Below, piece after piece: positions 7,348 to 8,758 of a DNA stretch of 8,758 nt (its first letter is position 1; each line of letters begins with the position of its first letter). The position numbers were made by a program, and so were the translations under genes. The stretch lies in NCBI GenBank assembly GCA_049680295.1, contig JBAUHN010000281.1, forward strand, positions 1 through 8,758, written 5' to 3'. A model generated the notes under the pieces. That model was not told the DNA's origin. It ran no database searches and saw nothing but the letters and a program-made list of their open reading frames with translations. This DNA is from JBAUHN01 sp049680295. GTDB lineage: Bacteria > Pseudomonadota > Alphaproteobacteria > Rhodobacterales > Rhodobacteraceae.

Positions 7348-7371
7348 TTGTAAGTGGTTTATTACTTATAA
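7348..7371. promoter_or_regulatory. Predicted TetR-type operator O2, next to the FNR gene
   Basis: A 24-base imperfect palindrome TTGTAAGT, 8-base spacer, ACTTATAA; seven of eight arm positions are complementary. Its centre is 71 bases from that of O1. It covers most of a TATAAT hexamer at 7367-7372 and ends two bases before the FNR ribosome binding site, so binding should repress the FNR-ferredoxin pair. A further half-site-like AAGTAA occurs at 7338-7343, between the two operators. Confidence 0.65.
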
Positions 7372-7372
7372 T
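7367..7372 (+). promoter_or_regulatory. TATAAT hexamer before the FNR gene
   Basis: A perfect -10 consensus, but no good -35 stands 16-18 bases upstream (7343-7350 is a run of A and T). A start about seven bases downstream would fall near 7379, after the ribosome binding site at 7374-7378, leaving an almost leaderless message. It may therefore be a chance product of the operator sequence and not the true -10. Confidence 0.3.
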
Positions 7373-7386
7373 CAGGAGACCGCGTT

Positions 7387-8190
7387 TTGAACAAGCCCCT
7401 AAAGACGAGGAAGGCCAGCAATTTGGTTGAAGGTGAGCGGGTCACATCCGTGAAACACTGGACTGAAAGGTTGTTCTCCTTTCGCATTGAGCGCCCGCAG
7501 AGTTTCCGCTTCCGGTCAGGCGAATTTGTTATGATTGGCCTCCCCGGAGATAACGGAAAGCCACTGCTTCGCGCCTATTCCGTAGCTAGTCCGTCTTGGG
7601 ATGACGAGCTGGAATTCTACTCAATCAAAGTTCCAGATGGGCCTCTGACATCACGATTGCAACTTATCCAGCCAAACGACCACATCATCATGCGGCCCAA
7701 ACCAACCGGAACATTGGTTTTAGACGCCTTACTGCCCGGAAATCGTCTGTATATGTTCGCAACTGGCACTGGTATTGCCCCATTTGCGTCGTTGATCCGA
7801 GATCCAGAAACTTACGAGAAGTTCGAACAGGTAATCTTGGTCCATACCTGCCGCACCAAAGCGGAACTGGCCTATGGAGAGATGCTTGTTGCGAACCTTA
7901 AGAGTGATCCCTTAATCGGCGAAATGGCCGCTGAGAAATTGGTGCATTACACCACGCTTACTCAGGAAGATCATCCGCGCCAAGGCAGGATTACCGCGCG
8001 AATGCAGTCCGGTACTCTCTTCACTGACCTTGGCGTCCCCCAAATCGATCCGCAGACAGACCGTGCGATGATTTGTGGATCAATGGGGCTTAACACCGAT
8101 CTCAAGCAACAGTTGAACACATTTGGTTTGACGGAAGGTGCAAACAATCGGCCCGCAGAATTTGTATTGGAAAAGGCCTTTGTTGGCTAA
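7387..8190 (+). CDS. fpr: Ferredoxin-NADP+ reductase (bacterial FPR type)
   Basis: A 267-residue FAD enzyme that moves electrons between ferredoxin or flavodoxin and NADP(H). The FAD domain shows RAYSVAS (residues 62-68) and PDGPLTSRL (83-91). The NADP domain shows ATGTGIAPF (125-133), CRT (155-157) in the usual 2'-phosphate region, and CGSMG (230-234). It ends EFVLEKAFVG, very like the housekeeping FPR of Rhodobacter relatives, and is normal in length. The start is a TTG at 7387 with AGGAG at 7374-7378, eight bases upstream; I see no ATG nearby that would keep the whole FAD domain. It is followed 17 bases later by a ferredoxin gene and is divergent from the molybdenum hydroxylase operon. It may be an additional copy specialised to accept electrons from that enzyme, or it may supply reduced ferredoxin to an oxygenase elsewhere. 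Confidence 0.95.
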   Translation: MNKPLKTRKASNLVEGERVTSVKHWTERLFSFRIERPQSFRFRSGEFVMIGLPGDNGKPLLRAYSVASPSWDDELEFYSIKVPDGPLTSRLQLIQPNDHIIMRPKPTGTLVLDALLPGNRLYMFATGTGIAPFASLIRDPETYEKFEQVILVHTCRTKAELAYGEMLVANLKSDPLIGEMAAEKLVHYTTLTQEDHPRQGRITARMQSGTLFTDLGVPQIDPQTDRAMICGSMGLNTDLKQQLNTFGLTEGANNRPAEFVLEKAFVG

Positions 8191-8207
8191 GTGATATGGA
8201 GTGACCA

Positions 8208-8543
8208 ATGACTTACGTTGTCGTTGAAGGATGTATTAACTGTAAGCACACCGATTGCGTCTCAGTTTGCCCCGTGGACTGTTTTTACGAGGGTGAAAAC
8301 ATGCTCGTGATTGATCCAAACGAATGCATCGATTGCGGTGTTTGTGAACCCGAATGCCCTGAAGATGCAATCTTGCCTGATACCGAGCCCGGACTTGAGA
8401 AATGGCTCGTAATAAATGCGGACATGGCAAAGATATGGCCGGTCATAATTGATCAAATCGATCCCCTCCCGGACGCCAAAAAGTGGAGTGAAATCTCAGA
8501 CAAAAGCAGTCACTTATCCCGATCTCCAGCAGGACGGACGTAG
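8208..8543 (+). CDS. fdxA: FdxA-type seven-iron ferredoxin ([3Fe-4S][4Fe-4S])
   Basis: A 111-residue soluble electron carrier of the Azotobacter ferredoxin I / FdxA family. Cysteines 9, 12, 17, 21, 25, 40, 43, 46 and 50 match the nine of ferredoxin I (one higher because Met1 is counted). By analogy Cys9, 17 and 50 hold a [3Fe-4S] cluster and Cys21, 40, 43 and 46 a [4Fe-4S] cluster. The family segments PVDCFYEGENMLVI (22-35), CIDCGVCEPECP (40-51) and DTEPGLEKWL follow, then the usual longer C-terminal arm with DPLPDAKKW. ATG at 8208 with GGAG six bases upstream. It lies 17 bases after the FNR gene and is surely co-transcribed with it, which suggests the two are redox partners. The last residues after DAKKW are polar and poorly conserved. 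Confidence 0.95.
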   Translation: MTYVVVEGCINCKHTDCVSVCPVDCFYEGENMLVIDPNECIDCGVCEPECPEDAILPDTEPGLEKWLVINADMAKIWPVIIDQIDPLPDAKKWSEISDKSSHLSRSPAGRT

Positions 8544-8758
8544 TCTCAGAGAATCGAGAGAAACCGGAACATAGCCAATTGATAAATCTTCAATTCGACG
8601 ACCGCTTTCAACGCATTGCGAACAATTCCGCACGATGCAGCATCGGTTAGTTCGGGCTCTTTTTCCTCTCTCGCTGCATCGCGAGCGATGGTCCGGTTTC
8701 TTGCGTGCCCGATTACTCCACAATAACCACCTGTCCGGTCAAAGCGCCTTCTACGCAC
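8544..8758. other. Region without a supported gene, right edge
   Basis: No convincing gene and no clear terminator for the FNR-ferredoxin pair. A minus-strand frame from a GTG at the very edge (8756-8758) to 8546 has no recognised domain and contains LTDAA, like the frame at the left edge. It might be the end of a gene beginning outside the window, but the repeat-like DNA makes this doubtful. A 5-bp stem (CTCGC/GCGAG, 8670-8685) is too weak to interpret. Confidence 0.45.
8637..8661 (+). repeat. Short diverged repeat, right copy
   Basis: Partner of 105-129: GCAGCATCGGT and GGGCTCTT are conserved at identical spacing, 20 of 25 bases in all, in the same orientation. It lies about 95 bases beyond the ferredoxin stop codon. 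See the left copy for interpretation. Confidence 0.35.

Noticed and set aside
1..8758. CRISPR arrays, tRNA or rRNA genes, transposase genes
   Set aside because: I saw no regularly spaced repeats, no tRNA-like cloverleaf sequences and no transposase motifs by eye.

Overview
The window looks like part of an alphaproteobacterial chromosome, most likely Rhodobacterales (Roseobacter group). The reasons are a ferredoxin-NADP reductase that closely resembles what I remember of Rhodobacter-type FPR, an FdxA-type seven-iron ferredoxin, a TRAP transporter with separate DctP, DctQ and DctM proteins, and moderate GC content. This is a judgement from memory of these families; no search was run.

Layout. 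Positions 1-317 hold no gene I can support. From 318 to about 7257 there is one minus-strand gene train, transcribed right to left: a fused [2Fe-2S]/molybdopterin hydroxylase (4450-7233 or 7257), a TRAP substrate-binding protein (3384-4403), a TRAP small membrane subunit (2753-3310), a TRAP large membrane subunit (1446-2753), a TetR-family regulator (767-1429) and an AhpD-like protein (318-764). Gaps are 46 bp after the hydroxylase gene, 73 bp after dctP, then a 1-base overlap, 16 bp and 2 bp, so this is very probably a single operon. Positions 7258-7386 form a divergent control region. On the plus strand beyond it lie a ferredoxin-NADP reductase gene (7387-8190) and a ferredoxin gene (8208-8543). 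Positions 8544-8758 hold no convincing gene.

How the parts may work together (inference). The TRAP system imports a small molecule, probably a carboxylate. The molybdenum enzyme hydroxylates it or a product of it. The enzyme has no FAD domain and no FAD-subunit gene is present, so the divergent ferredoxin and FNR are good candidates to carry its electrons to NADP+. The result would be a split xanthine-oxidase-family enzyme using a soluble ferredoxin instead of a FAD subunit.

The most distinctive regulatory signal is in the control region. Two copies of a 24-bp imperfect palindrome (TTGTAAGT-N8-ACTTACAA type) lie with centres 71 bp apart, one beside each divergent gene. They are the probable operators of the operon-encoded TetR protein. 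The substrate cannot be read from the sequence.
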